NCBI GenBank assembly: GCA_020634415.1
Contig: JACKBT010000069.1
Coordinates: forward strand, 1-15,530
Direction of reading: 5' to 3'
Length of the DNA stretch: 15,530 nucleotides
DNA from: Ardenticatenaceae bacterium
GTDB lineage: Bacteria; Chloroflexota; Anaerolineae; Promineifilales; Promineifilaceae
Every line of letters begins with the position of its first letter. Position 1 is the stretch's first letter. Both the position numbers and the translations under genes were made by a program. Positions 14,685 through 15,530 of the stretch are shown piece after piece. The notes beneath the pieces were generated by a model. The model saw only the letters and a program-made list of their open reading frames with translations, ran no database searches and was not told where the DNA came from.

Positions 14685-15530
14685 ATGCGAATTTTGATTA
14701 GTGGTGGCGACGGACAGTTGGGCAAAGCTCTACAAGCTGTTTTGAGGGAGCATGAGTTGGTGGAGACCACGGAGCAGGAATTGGATGTGGTGAATAGGGA
14801 GGCGGTGTTTAAGGTTGTTGCCGCTGCCAAACCCGATGTCCTTATTCATTGTGCGGCTTATACGAATGTGGATGGCTGTGCTGCGGACCCGGCTTTGGCG
14901 TACCGCATCAATGGGCTGGGGACGCAAAATGTGGCGTTGGCTTGTCAGGAATTTGGGGTGGAGATGGTGCATGTTAGTACGAATGAGGTGTTTGATGGGC
15001 GGAATATGGCGGGGTATGAGGAGTGGATGCCGTTGTGTCCGGGGAATGGATACGGCCGTTCCAAAGCCGCTGCCGAGGTGCATGTGCAAAACATCTTGAG
15101 CCGTTTCTACATTGTGCGCACAGCCTGGTTGTATGCTCCTGGTGGGCGCAACTTTATTCACGCCATCCTCAACCGTGCGCGAACTGCTGGCAATCTGCGC
15201 GTAGTCACTGACGAAATTGGCAACCCAACTTACGCGCAAGATTTGGCGATGGCGATTGGGCAGTTGATTGAGTCGCACCAGTATGGTATTTACCATTTTG
15301 TGAATGAGGGGGCTTGTTCGCGCTGGCAGTTTGCTAATGAGATTTTGCGGCTGGCGGGGCTGGATGAGGTTGTTAATGTGCCGATTTTGAGCAAGGAGTT
15401 CAAACGGCCGTCTTCCCCGCCGCCGTATGGTGCTTTACATAACATTGCAGGGGCGGCTATTGGCATTGCCCTGCGCCCCTGGCAAGAGGCTTTGGCGGAG
15501 TATATGCGTAATTACGTCATTGGTCTTTAA
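14685..15530 (+). CDS. rfbD: dTDP-4-dehydrorhamnose reductase (RmlD)
   Basis: This 281-residue NAD(P)H-dependent short-chain reductase catalyses the last step of dTDP-L-rhamnose synthesis, supplying rhamnose for cell-surface polysaccharide. The Rossmann motif is GGDGQLG (7-13), ALDVV-type strand residues are replaced by QELDVVN (31-37), and the active-site Tyr123 and Lys127 are in YGRSKAAAE. VRTAWLYAPGGRNF (144-157) is an RmlD hallmark. The usual STDYVFDG reads STNEVFDG (98-105), a mild variant. The stop codon is the last three bases of the window, so the gene is complete. The SD is GTGAGG. Other rhamnose-pathway genes would be expected to the right. The start follows a heptamer array. Confidence 0.92.
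   Translation: MRILISGGDGQLGKALQAVLREHELVETTEQELDVVNREAVFKVVAAAKPDVLIHCAAYTNVDGCAADPALAYRINGLGTQNVALACQEFGVEMVHVSTNEVFDGRNMAGYEEWMPLCPGNGYGRSKAAAEVHVQNILSRFYIVRTAWLYAPGGRNFIHAILNRARTAGNLRVVTDEIGNPTYAQDLAMAIGQLIESHQYGIYHFVNEGACSRWQFANEILRLAGLDEVVNVPILSKEFKRPSSPPPYGALHNIAGAAIGIALRPWQEALAEYMRNYVIGL

Overview
The window is a bacterial chromosomal segment. The organism is not identifiable with certainty. The mixture of an acidic-linker lipoprotein, a coiled-coil/zinc-ribbon protein, LivG with a non-canonical signature motif and many short intergenic palindromes made me think of an Anaerolineae-like Chloroflexota bacterium, but that is a weak inference. No rRNA, tRNA or CRISPR array was seen.

Layout. 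Positions 1-100 carry the start of a gene running off the left edge (- strand). Positions 101-571 are intergenic: palindromic repeats, a possible 41-codon leader ORF with a strong Shine-Dalgarno (SD) sequence, and a perfect hairpin. Positions 572-5202 hold a tightly packed five-gene branched-chain-amino-acid-type ABC importer operon (lipoprotein, two ATPases, two permeases) with overlapping reading frames. The - strand then reads, from right to left: a cobalamin-independent methionine-synthase-like zinc methyltransferase (11551-10445), an acyl-CoA synthetase/AMP ligase (10310-8754), an accessory patch (8753-6192) and a metal-dependent amidohydrolase (6181-5342). The accessory patch holds a ruined transposase, a 78-bp duplicate of the AMP-ligase 3' end, an A+T-rich TIR-like protein that could be an orphan defence effector, and what looks like the amputated N-terminus of a methyltransferase. 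Importer, amidohydrolase, CoA ligase and methyltransferase-like protein together suggest uptake and breakdown of a small organic acid or amide, but the substrate cannot be read from the sequence.

The right third holds a secreted L,D-transpeptidase (13073-11994), a stand-alone response-regulator receiver (13449-13835), a zinc-ribbon coiled-coil protein (14551-13853) and an RmlD-type dTDP-4-dehydrorhamnose reductase (14685-15530).

Two patterns go beyond gene content. First, the palindrome ACGGCCGT occurs 14 times, eight of them as AACGGCCGTT. At most of these sites the local strand composition switches from G-rich before the site to C-rich after it, even inside single genes. Second, the intergenic spaces carry several families of small palindromic elements. 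One of them appears to sit in the loop of a different inverted repeat at each of its locations. Another is a CTAG-bounded, MITE-like element present as a tandem pair.
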